In this document: positions 1 through 11,445 of the stretch, in pieces | Layout of the letters: the number at the start of each line of letters is the position of its first letter | How positions within the stretch are numbered: position 1 is the stretch's first letter | NCBI GenBank assembly: GCA_036897485.1 | Contig: JAYMTF010001202.1 | Coordinates: 1 to 25,424, forward strand | Direction: 5' to 3' | Length of the DNA: 25,424 bases | Source of the DNA: Pelargonium nanum | Taxonomy: Eukaryota > Streptophyta > Magnoliopsida > Geraniales > Geraniaceae | The notes under the pieces: model-generated | Seen by the model: only the letters and a program-made list of their open reading frames with translations | Databases searched by the model: none | Told to the model about the DNA's origin: nothing | Translations under genes and position numbers: made by a program

Positions 1-1231
1 GTACTAAACATGCATTTCGGCCAAAGTTTGGGTACCAAAATTGCCTTTATTCCGTTTAATTAATTACTATTTTCTTTTTATATAGATGGAAAGATTGATG
101 TGAACATGTATGAATATTTCTTTGAATATTATAATTTTTGACAATTAAATTGTTAGAAATTGAACTACTTTATCCTATAATGATAATAAAAAATGAAATT
201 GAGTCAACTTTGATAGGTAGGTGGTTGAGTTGACAATAGGAATTATAACATGGAGTTATTGGGAAAATGTCTAAACTTTGAGGCTAAGTAATTGGCTACT
301 TATTTATGGGAACAAAAATCTCATAATTGGAAGTTTTAAATGCTTAATTTTGACAGCTCAATTTGATCTACAAAAATAATCAATCAACTATGTTATTTCA
401 TAATTTATTTCAAAATAAACTCTTTATGGAAGGAATAAATAATCTATTATCATGAATGATGGATAATGATTGGTTGTGTTTCCTCAAAATGAGTATGATT
501 GGAAGGAGCTTAATAGAAACTCACAAATATTTTGAAGTCTTATGTTGCTGATTATACATAAGGATCAACAAACTGATTTTGATAAATTATTTCACCTTTT
601 CTTTTACCTCTGCAAGTATTTTGAGACATAGGTACAACTAGACTAATACTAGTCTCATTTTACTATCTTGATCATTGCAATTTAATTCAAGTTTAAACTC
701 AGACGTTTTGGTTCGGGTTGAAAATGTCTTACCCAAACCCTATCGCAAGATGTGTGCGTTGCGAAACTCGAATTGCATTTTTAGTACAGAATGTGCAGGC
801 TTACCCGACCCAACTCATACTATTTTGTGCTACCTAAACCCTCAAAATGAGGGTCGGGTCTTGGGTCCAAAATGCCGGCTCTATGTCTCCAACATTCAAA
901 GTTTTCAAATATCTGCTAAAATGGAGGCAAGTACTTTCTTAACATTAAAAGGACAAAAAATCCTTCAATAATTGCACTAACTTGAACAAGCAAGCAGCAT
1001 GTACATACAGTTGACTCAACAATATCTATAACAAAATAATTGGTATGCTAGTAAGTAGTAACTATGTACAACAACCACATTGAAAGAATCACAAACAGAG
1101 AAGAAGATCAAATGTTGTTCTTCTGCTTAAATAACTCAGAACCGAACTTGAATATGCGAAAAAGTATGAAATAATCGTAACATAAATCCAAATGAAACTT
1201 GAGGAACTTACCATGTATGTTTGTCGAGACA
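1..1231. other. AT-rich spacer downstream of NEK6, no gene seen
   Basis: This is 1.2 kb of AT-rich sequence that must include the NEK6 3' UTR near its right end. A short ORF at 675-971 has no family likeness. Between about 705 and 875 there is a cluster of inverted and direct copies of a CGGGT/ACCCGA-type motif, described in the findings. Nothing else is recognisable. Confidence 0.6.
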
Positions 1232-4200
1232 TTATGAAGTGCGTCCATTGTCATCGATCATCATGCCTTTAAGACTCCTCGCTAACCAGATAGCGGTCTC
1301 CCTTGGGGAAACCTTATCTTTCCCGAAAGGCTTCAAAACAATTGCAAGTTCTTCCAGTCTATTGCCCTGCAATAAATCTGCTGACAGTTCTAATAGCCCT
1401 TCAAGTGCCTCAGCTCTCTGCCTAAAAGACTTCACATCCAATATTTCCTTATCGTCAGTCACGGGACAATGGGGCTTTGTTGTCTCACAGATATCGGATC
1501 TTTCAATTGAAGGGATAGGGTTTCTCACAGCCATTTCCTTTACACCAGACTCATCGGAAACATTCGATTCCAACCCCACGGCTTCCGAGCAAGTTGATGA
1601 TGTAACAGACGATGGAAATGAAGGGATGGATTTTTTCACATCCATTTCTGTGGTACCAGAATGATCACAGACATTTGATTTGGAGGCTTCAGAGGAATTC
1701 ACAGCCACTGGAGTGGTTGGGTTTCTCATCTCCATTTCATCCCTAACAACATTAATCAACTTCCCCACATCCACATTCTGAACCCCCAACTCCATTGTTT
1801 CCATCACTGGCTGCTCACTTCCAACACGGTAGCTACTATGTCGTATAACATGTATGACATCGTCAAAAGCTGGAGGACGCTGGGCAGCAGCAGCCACGGT
1901 TACGTGATCTGACTGCTTAGGCTTTTGGGTTGAAACAGGAGAGGTAATGGAAGGAATAGAATCTGTTGCTGATGATAAGAGTTCTCTAACAGTGAACATG
2001 TCGTCCCTGCCTGAAGTGGATGTACGATTCGACTGCAGCTCTGTATCTGATCTACTATCAGGCCTGCTTACAGGGTTATCATCATTACAAACAAATATTT
2101 CTTCAGGATGTGCATTTGGGAGATTGAAAGCCCTACTTGAGATCGCTTTATCATTACCAAAAGCAACATAATGGGGTTCCATGATAGACTCAGAGTTATC
2201 AGCAGAGCACACTAGAGATCTGTTACTGCACCCTTGTTGTTCCTCAGACATATCTTCAGATATCTCAGAATGCAAATGGGAAGAAGGTGAGCAGCTACGT
2301 AGATGTGATTCTAAATGTTCCGTGCTGGTGACTCTCTCATGATTAGTTGGTATCTGTTCAGTCATATCAATAAAAGGAGTTGTTGCATCATCACATAGCT
2401 CAAATCCTTGAATGGACACTGATGACGAGACAGAATTGCTGCTATCTGTTTGCATTCCCTTGGAGGGCCCCATTAGAGCCTTCGCGGGATCCTGTATAAT
2501 CTCCCGAGTTTCATGGATGCGGCGACCATTCGGCACTTGATAAGAAGTCCTTTCAGGCTCCTGAGTCATCTCACTCGGACCCAACTTTACGTCATTGCTC
2601 ACTGCATTTGGAACATCAAGCCCAATCTGTCTCAACCGCCCTGAAAATGAAGATCGCCGAGCTGTGTTGGAAGGAGGGGTTCTTTGCCTTGGCTTTGTAG
2701 GAACTCCATCTTCAACTTGTTTTACAGGGCCAGAAGGAGGAAGCCCGTCATGCCTTGGCATAGTCTTCAGTGAGGAGTCAATTACGGGAATCTGGGTGGG
2801 TTAAGCATTAAATATAATGGTTTGTTCAGCGTAAGTTTAAAATTGAAATAGACAATTTTAGATAAGAGAGTAATTATACCTGATGCTTCAAAGGATGTGA
2901 TCCCTGAACCCGCTTTGCATAATCAAAGGCTGCTTTTGATAGTCTAACAGTGGGTGTGTCTGCATTTGATTTGAGATTAGGAGAAATAGCACTGAGTTTG
3001 GGAATTTTAGAGGGTACTTCAACATTAGTTCTTTGGATTGATAAACCACCACCCCTTGCTCGGCTGCTTCTCATTGGCGAGCTATTTTCTCTAACTTTTC
3101 CTTCTTTTAGAGCCATCATTATATTTCTAATAGTTTTTGGCTGCTTTGATTCAACATTGGATCCCTGCTCAGTGTGAGAGGGCTTTGTCACCTCTTGTTC
3201 ATCCAATTTGACACTGCAAATGCGGGAGCTGTGATCATCTTCAGTTGAAAAGCACTGCTCAGAGAAATCTTCATCATCAATAGAGGCTAAGTCTGTGTCT
3301 GTTGCTTTACTATTACAGTTTGGTGCATTCTCTGGTATATTTTTCTCACTTAAATGTAAATGGTCTTTCTCACTACCAGAACTATTGCTGTTTTGGCTTT
3401 CAGCCATATTTCTGCGATAATTTCGAGCACTGGAAATGGGCTTCTCTGGAGAGCAGGATATACTGATGGACAGACGATACTGTTCGACATAAGGCTGCAA
3501 ATAAGGGTGCTTCAAAATCTCGGATGCCTGGCCATAAAGAAATACACTGTTTAGATGATGTGGCAAAGAAATCTCAAGATTGACACAGTACTCCAGAAAA
3601 GACTTACAGTTGGCCTATGCTCAGGGTTCTTTCTTAGCATCCCTTTTATAAGCGTTTTCCTGTGTTCATGTCATTAATAAGAAAAATGAGCTTTCATGCA
3701 ATAAAAACAGTTGAAGATAAAGCAAATACTTGAGGGTATGCAGAAAGTGGAAACTAGCATTAAAACCCTGATCCTATCTTTCTCTAAGCAGCGGGAGCTT
3801 TTATGTTTACTGATCCATGTCCATAACTCTACCATCCCTACCACCCAAGGAAAAAGGAGCTTCAATGTGGACAGGTGGAACATATACACTAATACAGATT
3901 ACAAGATATACCCTATATAAATTATCCCTCCATTATGTCTCCGATGTTTCTGACCAACATGAAAATGATCAATTGAAGATGCTTTAACATTCTAAAAAAC
4001 AACATATGATTACTTATTATCATGGCAGTGCCCCTATCACTGGATTGGAATGGAAATGAGAAGTTAGTAGGGAGATAACACAATGGCGAAATCAAAGAGA
4101 ATATATATTCATACATTCTTCGGCCTTTAGGTCCACATCTGTGAACATGGACAGCAAGAAACTCGTAGAGAAATAAAGTAAGCAAAACTACGGCTCTAAT

Positions 4201-6960
4201 TATAAGACCTAAACCCTGCTACATGAAGTACTCTCCAACAATAACATGCTTAACCTCAACAAACTGAAACTTACAAAACTGGGGAATAGCAGGAAGGCAG
4301 AGGACCCATTGAGGAACGATTGATCTTGCTAATCAATCCTGCCATATCCTGAAAGCAGATACACACACTTCAGCATACATATCTCCAATAAAAATTAGTC
4401 ATAAATTGGTAAAGTCTTAGATTATAGATTTATACATTTAGTGCTGGGCCTGCTGGCATAAGGAAAATTGTGTTTGCAGAAAGCCTTCATGAAATACAAA
4501 GGATTAATAATATTTTTAGACTTTGCTAAGTTCTGAAACTTAAGGGTTAAAGAAATGACAAGGCAAATGGTAGCCAGACTTAAAGGCATGACTTTGTGAA
4601 ATCCTATCAGGTTCAATTAATACATAGCAGGCTTAGCAGCAATGCTTTATCCAAATATCAAACTAACTTCATACTGATTAGATATAACATTAGTCCCTTA
4701 GAATAATCTCAACTTAAAAGAATATGTTGGAGATCCATGAGATATCTTACAAAAGCTTTAAAAGCAGGGCGACGAGCAGCCATCTCATACACACAGCATC
4801 CTGGTCAACAGAGAGGACAATATTGGTTATATCCTTAAACAGAGAAAAGAGCTATAATTATGTTTAACTCTTAAAAATGCTTACCTAGAGACCAAATATC
4901 AGACTTGAAACCATAAGGAATGTCTGTGAGCAGTTCAGGACACATATAATTGGGAGTTCCAACCACCTGCAAAGAAAAATACAAATGACCATGAATCCAC
5001 AGGGGCAATGCAAATAATGATGGTTCTTTCTTGAAATATATAGTAGAAAAATTACTCAGAACTTAGAAGGTATAAAAAAACTACACCTATACAGAATAAG
5101 ATTGATATTGAAGTAACTTTCAGATCTCACCTATGTATTATATTCTGATTTTGGCAAAATAATGTTTTTATATACAACAGAGAACAGATGCAATGTATTT
5201 CAGTCTCACATATATGCATTTTTATCTTGCAGCATTGTTGGTTAAATGATAATTGTATTATGGAAACCAAAGTACTTGAAATAACAATTCCTTGACTATC
5301 TGTTGTGTATGAGAGGAGAGGTGATTGTATATCAACCAAGATGTGTAGAGCATTATATTGAGAGAATATCAGGTTTGGTTTAATTATGTATATATATTTA
5401 TTTTTTGATCAGCAAGCATAACAACCGAGGCTTAATTACGTATATTAGCTTACCAATATAAGACTTAATTATGTATATATACCACTTAGATTACTTATTT
5501 GACAGTCAGAAGGTTTATGGTTGGTCACAATCCAAAAATTATGAGTCTTGGAAGTAAGTACAGCTTGCCATTCTCATCATGCAATATTTCTATTTAACAT
5601 AACAATCTAACAATCAATGAGAAGGAAATACTTCTTTGCTCTTTTCATTTTGAAACAAAAACAAAGGGAAAGCATAACACATACCGATGAGGCCAAGTCA
5701 TCAGCCTTCAATGTTTTAGCGAGTCCAAAATCACCTGAAAATAAGGACGGACAAATAAATGTGATCAGAATGGCAGCTTATTAAACCAAAGATGTTGTAA
5801 ATCAATCAAAAACCTCAATCAGTGTAAAGTACATCTTAAATTTAAGAGGAAAAAAAATGACATACCAAGTCGAACATCGTGTTCTTTAGTAAGGAAGATA
5901 TTGGAACACTGCCCAACAGAGGAACAAATCAAATGAGTATGACTATTAAAATGCAACAGAAGAAAGAAAAAGAAAGTCAAATTAATACGTACTTTCAAGT
6001 CCCGATGCAGGACATAATTTGAATGCAGGTATTCAACCGCTAGTAATATTTGTGTAAACCATTTGCAGAGTTTCTGAGCAGTAATCATGATTCAAATATA
6101 AGCACGAGTCATAATCTCATGGACTGAAATCCAAATTAAGCATCTGGCACAATATAGGAAAAAGGAGGGTTAAGGGATATGAAAAATATGAGTTCACCTC
6201 TTCTGGGAAATATACTCCATTTGACTTTTTCATCAAGTCAGCCCTGTCAAAGAATCACACATTAACAATGTGAAAAAGAAAAAGATTCCCAGGCCCATCA
6301 TTTTACAAGAAAAAACACCATGAATCGAATTACTGAATACAGTATGAAACTCACATGTCACCTCCCTCACAGTATCCAGTGACAATGCAAACATAGCAAC
6401 CCTACATCACAAGTAAACAGCATTCGGTTTCAGCACAAGTTGGACCAACAGCAGAATTGATAGAGAAATTAGGAATTTGATAATGGCAGAAAGAAAATAG
6501 AATCACCTTCTCAACCCAAGCTTCCTTGAATTCAACAATGTAAGGGTGTTGGATTCGAGCAATAAGAGCCATCTATGAACCAAAATGAACCAATTTCCAA
6601 AATGTAAAATAAAACACAATACATAAACTGAAAGTAAAGCCAGGCAAATGCAAAATCAGATTAAAATAGCAGTAACAAAACCTAACCTCCTGATGAGCAG
6701 ATCTCCGGCACCGCTCCGTCTGCCGCGCCAGCCGGATCTTCTTCAACACGTACCTGCAATTGAATACCATAAGATTCAAATTCAACCCAGACATTTCAAC
6801 ATTAATCCTGCACTCAGATACATTAAAAAAGAGAGTCACAAACTGGGAGAAAGAGAGAGTACTTCTTCCTCTCGGATTTGTGGTGGACGAGAATGGCGGC
6901 CCCGAACGCACCGCGGCCGATCTGCTCCATGATCTCGTAGTGATCCATCCGAGACTCCAT
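1232..6960 (-). CDS. NEK6: NIMA-related Ser/Thr protein kinase, NEK6 type (14 exons, 978 aa)
   Basis: Coding exons, all GT-AG and phase-consistent (2937 nt): 6960-6863, 6753-6687, 6572-6507, 6401-6355, 6243-6198, 6073-5993, 5908-5866, 5734-5685, 4966-4885, 4800-4751, 4348-4275, 3659-3608, 3527-2880, 2764-1232. The kinase domain spans about residues 8-262: glycine loop GRGAFGAA (15-22), catalytic Lys37 in YVLKK, HRDLK (131-135), DFG (151-153), activation loop with [11 protein letters not shown] (Thr170), and a final HPYLQPY block. A Ser-rich, probably disordered tail of about 650 residues follows, then a helix-like block at 922-967. Length and layout match plant NEK6 (956 aa in Arabidopsis, from memory) rather than the shorter NEK1-5. 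Known family role: in Arabidopsis NEK6 phosphorylates tubulin, destabilises cortical microtubules and limits directional cell growth. The start is the ATG giving the conserved MESRMD N terminus. No lesion is seen, so it is probably functional. Confidence 0.95.
1500..1745 (-). repeat. Intragenic 111-bp (37-residue) repeat in the NEK6 tail
   Basis: Within the last NEK6 exon, two blocks 111 bp apart encode [21 protein letters not shown] and [22 protein letters not shown] partial third block ([10 protein letters not shown]) lies 90 bp from its neighbour. In DNA the anchor ccattt recurs at 1531, 1642 and 1732, and ccaga at 1545 and 1656. Both spacings are multiples of three, so the reading frame is kept. 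The repeat covers roughly residues 810-890 of the disordered tail. It looks like an old in-frame tandem duplication. Confidence 0.75.
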
Positions 6961-8990
6961 AATCACTCCGTTTACTGCTTCGAAAATCGAAAAAACTCGA
7001 AGTGCCCCAACAATCAATAGCTTAAGAATCAAGGAATGTTTTGCTCTTAGCGAGACGAATCATTTGAGTTTGATTCTCAGAAAAACAGAACCATCTCCTT
7101 TTCTTTGCCCCTCCATTCCTTTCTCTCTCTTTCACTCCACTGTCTTCTCATCAAATACATACACGTTACCAACAAAAATAAAATGATATTAATTAACTGA
7201 CTGATAATGTAAGAAAATGTAAAGTAGTTAACTAATTAACCAATAAAAAACCAACTACTACCATTAAAAACTCTCTTCTTCTTCTTCAATCTTCAGTTTC
7301 AGTTTCTCTCTCCTAAATTAATGGACACAGAGAATGGTAGAGAGAGAGAGCTTGGGTTGTTCATGTTTCAATGCCGACAGTAGCAGCTGCTCTACCTCAC
7401 CACCCTTCACACTATCGGGAGTTAAATATATTTACAGGAGACACATAATAATTAATTTTATTAATGATAATAGAAGTAGCAGCATTAGATTTTATTTAAA
7501 GTTTCCATTTAATTTATGTATCCAAATGGCAAGTTGATTTGGGAGATAAATTTATGACTATCGATATTCTCTGGGAGCTAGGTGTTGTATTTGTTGGGAT
7601 GCAGTGACATGTCACGTGCATATATTTATTGTCCATATATAAACTCCCTTTCTTTATTTCGGCCGGAGACTTTTTTTTCCGAGACGGAGGAAAATCATTT
7701 TAACAATTGTTTTTTAAAATTTAAAATATTTTTTTCGTCTTTTCATGTCAAAATGAAGAGACACAAAAAAAAATGGTCTTCTAGAGGTGTCGCAATGATC
7801 AAGACACACATCTTCACACGAGAGATCGGGTGGAGTTTTAGGTTGAAAGAGGAGAGTTACCCCCATTGTGAAGCTCAACTGATAAATAAAAAGAGACACA
7901 AAAATATTTTTTTAAATTCCACAATAGAGAGGTGGATAAGTAGTTCCTAAGGACTAGAGATTTTCAAAATTTTATAACTAAATCTACCAATGATTGAGTG
8001 ACACATGGACAAGAGTTTTACATCGACACTTAAGACTAAAAACTAATCACAAGTCTAAAAGCTAAGCGATATGTGAAGATATAAAAATATGACACCGCTT
8101 CTCATCCACGCAGATGTCATCAAAGTCCTCATTAATGATACACAAAATCAAACTCGAATCGACTAATGAATATGAGACATGTGGTTCCCAAAAGCCACAT
8201 CATTAATTAAAGTTCAAACAACTTCATAGGATCGAATGCAAGAAAATCTGGTGATATGTCTGATGAGTCTATCAGATACAGAGAAAACTAGATCATTTAC
8301 ATATTTTTTAAGGATATCAATACAAGTGACCATATGAATAGAAGACATGTACTGTAGAAACTTTGCAAAATTTTTATACACAAAACAATAGCTATTGAAG
8401 AGTACTCTAACAAGAAATCGACTATAAATATTTTGATGATGACTAAAATGGAGATTATGATAATTAGATTTAGTATTTTCCTTTAATTTTAAAATTCTGT
8501 CACAAGAATGATGATTTTTTTTCATTTTTAGTAATGTATATGCGCCTTATTTTCAAAAGGCGCTCCCCTTGTTCCGTGGCTTCAAGAGATGTTTGCTTTA
8601 TTGAGCATCTTGTGCCGTAAATAACATTAGTATAAACATACGTTCAAGTTCAGCTTGTGGTCGATAATATAGCGTGCTTAAGCAACCTGTTAAATATTCG
8701 ACTCATTTATACTCCTATTTTAACCAAGTATATTTAAATTACTCATTGATTGAAGGTTCATAATCAAATCTCTGAACATCAAGATAATATCTCATTTAGT
8801 TTCGTGTCGTTGGCGCGTAATCCTAGCTCGAGATGGCCACCAGGTAATAAAAATAGGAAATAGAAATTATTATCCAACAACAATATATAGTTGTTAATTT
8901 ATGTCATTAGGAAAGAACCGTTAATAATTGAGTTGAAAATGAGAAAATGATTATTGTAGTAGTATGATATATTGAATGATTGAGTTGCAG
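6961..8990. other. NEK6 5' region and gene-free spacer
   Basis: The first few hundred bases left of this block should carry the NEK6 leader and promoter, read on the minus strand. They contain CT-rich runs (about 7100-7135 and 7263-7315), common in plant 5' UTRs and core promoters. Beyond about 7400 the DNA is AT-rich with no coding pattern. ORFs at 7582-7950 and 8214-8525 lack any family likeness. One short hairpin lies at 8542-8563 (GCGCCTT, 8-nt loop, AAGGCGC). I see no gene. Confidence 0.55.
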
Positions 8991-9310
8991 ATAGCTATGG
9001 TGTATAATAGTGTGGGTGCCATTAAATGTGAGTCCACACAAAACTAAGTGACAAACCCATTTGTTTTCTCAACCATGTGCCTCGCATCCTCCCTGTCTCT
9101 CCTCTCCTCTCCAACGCTAACGTGCGCCGATCCACGCAGACGCTGTTTAAATCCGAGGTGGCGCCCTCCTATTGGCCAATACATGGTTGTCTCTTCTCAG
9201 ACGAACATGCAATGCAGGTACGGAATACGACGCAGACATCTGGGGAAAAGCTGTCAGGTGGCGCGGGTCCCACTGGATCTTGCCAACGTGCTTCACTAGG
9301 CACTGCCTAT
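8991..9310. promoter_or_regulatory. GC-richer promoter-like island without an obvious gene
   Basis: This block stands out from its AT-rich surroundings by base composition. It contains the 12-bp palindrome TATTGGCCAATA (9170-9181), which puts CCAAT boxes on both strands, plus a CT-rich tract (about 9090-9115) and several GC-rich elements such as GGTGGCGC (9157-9164). On the minus strand the order of GC-rich elements, CCAAT and purine-rich leader resembles a plant promoter. ORFs here (9048-9391) look unlike any protein I know. It could be a relic promoter or part of an unrecognised non-coding gene. Confidence 0.3.
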
Positions 9311-9589
9311 GTGTACACCACACATGGTTTATCTTCTTACATTAGTTTCTTCATGCTTTTTGGCTATGAACAGAACAATAGGAGAAACTAGAAAAACAAA
9401 AACTAGATGATTATAAAGAGGTGTGTAAACTTTTTGTTAGGAAAATTTGAATAGAATGAAAACCATTACCCAAGCCATTTATGGTATGGTATGAACCCTC
9501 AAAGGGAAGGAGGCAAGTTGTGGTTATTTTTACAAAAAAAAATAATGAACTACATTAATAAATGAATTCTTTCAGATCATTTTTCTAAT

Positions 9590-10250
9590 TTGACAATTTT
9601 TTCGTCGTAGTCTATTGTGACCCCTTCAAAACCATATTCTAACCCTCTTTCAAGACTCGTATAAAAATGCTAACATTGACCCCACTAGCTAGATGTGAAT
9701 CCCCTTCTTATGCCACGATTACCCGTAAATGAGTTTCACACCCCTTATGAAACGTCCAAACTCCGCGAAACTTATGTGGAATCTTTGAGCTTCGTGAACC
9801 TTATATACAATCATTTCAACACCTCACGAGCATCTTGATGAGACCTTAGACCTATTATGAGACCTTAACATGTGCGTTGCCTTGCTCTCAAGCATAATCA
9901 TAGATACCCGATCCAAGCCGTCGAGCCATCTAAGCCCCAAAAAATATTTTAAGCGAGATACGTCCGATTGGTAACCTTTTAAGCCTTCGTACTACTCCCT
10001 CGCAGTTACGTTCATGTTTAACTCCTAGGCCTGGTATGTTTCGAGCCCACCTTATAGACTTGACACTTTGGCGCATTCTCGGCACATCACTATGACATCA
10101 TCATCTTATATAAAAGCCCAATACAAAAAAGACTAAGTGTGAAAGCTCGTCTCCAAGACTTCTGTACTTTTATTAAACCTTCGGAATTTCATATAAAAGA
10201 TACCGCTCGCTTATAAAAATAAAAAAAACATTCACAAGACTTCTACAATA
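9590..10250 (+). mobile_element. Possible degraded LTR-like repeat
   Basis: No coding capacity is seen over 660 bp. The sequence has a mixed base composition unlike its neighbours and a good TATA box, TTATATAAAAG, at 10106-10116. A transcript-start-like stretch and an A-rich region follow, the layout expected of a plant LTR. I could not find terminal TG..CA ends, a primer-binding site, a second LTR or target-site duplications. The call rests on appearance only and may be wrong. Confidence 0.2.
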
Positions 10251-11369
10251 ATGAGTGTTCAAGTATTGTCCGTATATAAATAAAAATACATAAAAGTGTA
10301 CAATGTTAACTAATTACATCTACATTAAAAAAAACTAAATACATCTTAATTATCCAAAAAAAAAACTGACACTCATTTAAAAATAAATGAAGCAATATTT
10401 ATTTGGAAAAGATACCCATTGACCATTGCACATTAAAACATTTGGCTTGTTAAAAACCATAGGAAAACAATAAAATTTGAATTTAACCACAAGCTACTTA
10501 ACATGGGCAAAATAAAGGTACCCTTAAATAAAGAATTATCAAGAACCCTAACAGCACAAATATAGAAAAAGTCCATGTGTGAGCCAGATTTGGTGAGATA
10601 TGAAAGAACATGGTATTGGTGGTCCTGCTCTCACCAAAATTAAGCCACACTGCATTTGCAATGTGATTATCTGGAACAGCACATGCCTATTTTTGCCGAT
10701 CCTTTCCTATTTTCAGTATATTCTCTCTTCACACAATCAGAGACAACTAATATTCTATTCCTTCTTAAAGACAATAAATATAACAAACATTTTATAATTT
10801 ATGGGGAAGAGTATCACAAGTTGCCCTCAAGACAGCCACATCCACAGCAAATTGGACCTGTTAGGGAGGCACGGCGTGCAAGCCTATACTCATGGTCAAC
10901 GCATCGTCCTAAGAAGACAAAAGACATAGTTTATGACGTCATGTAATAAGAGCTGGAAATTTGGACCCGAATTTGATGGGTACCTATTACCGATTCTAAC
11001 TCAGTTGGAAGTTGGTCGGATTAGAATTGAGAACTCGAAATCGAGTGTATTTTATATCCAAAATTCGAAATCCGATCCCGACCCTAAATTTGTAGAGTTC
11101 TACCTAGAATAACACATGCCTATTCTTTTCCAAAAATGGTTTGGGCTAAGGCCCATCAACCAACCTTCCCGAGCTTCATCAATACTACTGAAACTCCACC
11201 GCTGATACGCGCTTACTTTCGAAGAAGAACACAAGAACCTTGAAAAGGTCAAATCCAGGTTGACTTTTATGACGATCGGACAAATACACGTTGCACACCC
11301 AAAACCCAAATCCACCCACTGCTTTCTTCTTCCTGGCCAATTTCATATTCCTTTGACATTCTTTCATAA
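10251..11369. other. Spacer upstream of the FAD oxidoreductase, partly repeat-like
   Basis: AT-rich up to about 10940, with no coding pattern; the ORFs at 10600-10946 have no family likeness. From 10950 to 11100 there is low-complexity sequence made of short related words around CGAAT/TCGGAT, including the inverted repeat ACTCGA-AA-TCGAGT at 11033-11046. That resembles the subterminal region of an old DNA transposon. The rest should be promoter for the gene starting at 11446. Confidence 0.4.
10933..10942. promoter_or_regulatory. bZIP-type palindrome ATGACGTCAT
   Basis: A perfect 10-bp palindrome containing TGACGTCA, a classic bZIP (TGA/CRE-type) binding core. It lies about 500 bp upstream of the FAD oxidoreductase start codon. 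TGA factors control many detoxification and redox genes, so a role for this gene is plausible but not shown. Confidence 0.35.
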
Positions 11370-11375
11370 TATATA
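11370..11375 (+). promoter_or_regulatory. Candidate TATA box of the FAD oxidoreductase gene
   Basis: TATATA followed by CACTG lies 71 bp before the ATG at 11446. No other ATG occurs between it and the start codon, which supports both the TATA call and the chosen start. Confidence 0.4.
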
Positions 11376-11445
11376 CACTGCAGAATATTAGGCGAAGACG
11401 TAATAGAAGAGAAATTTCATTCGTTTTCCAGAACAATTTGGCCGG

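Noticed and set aside
1221-1664. 147-codon plus-strand ORF
   Set aside because: It lies antisense to the last NEK6 exon, and its open frame is a by-product of the Ser-rich coding composition on the other strand.
7582-7950. 122-codon plus-strand ORF
   Set aside because: Lys/Ser/His/Phe-rich translation of A/T tracts with no recognisable domain.
9048-9391. Two overlapping plus-strand ORFs (83 and 104 codons)
   Set aside because: No family likeness, no splice support, and the region reads better as promoter-like sequence.
10100-10130. Endogenous pararetrovirus promoter
   Set aside because: The TATA box and a nearby TGACATCA word suggested it, but no viral coding sequence or further promoter structure is present.
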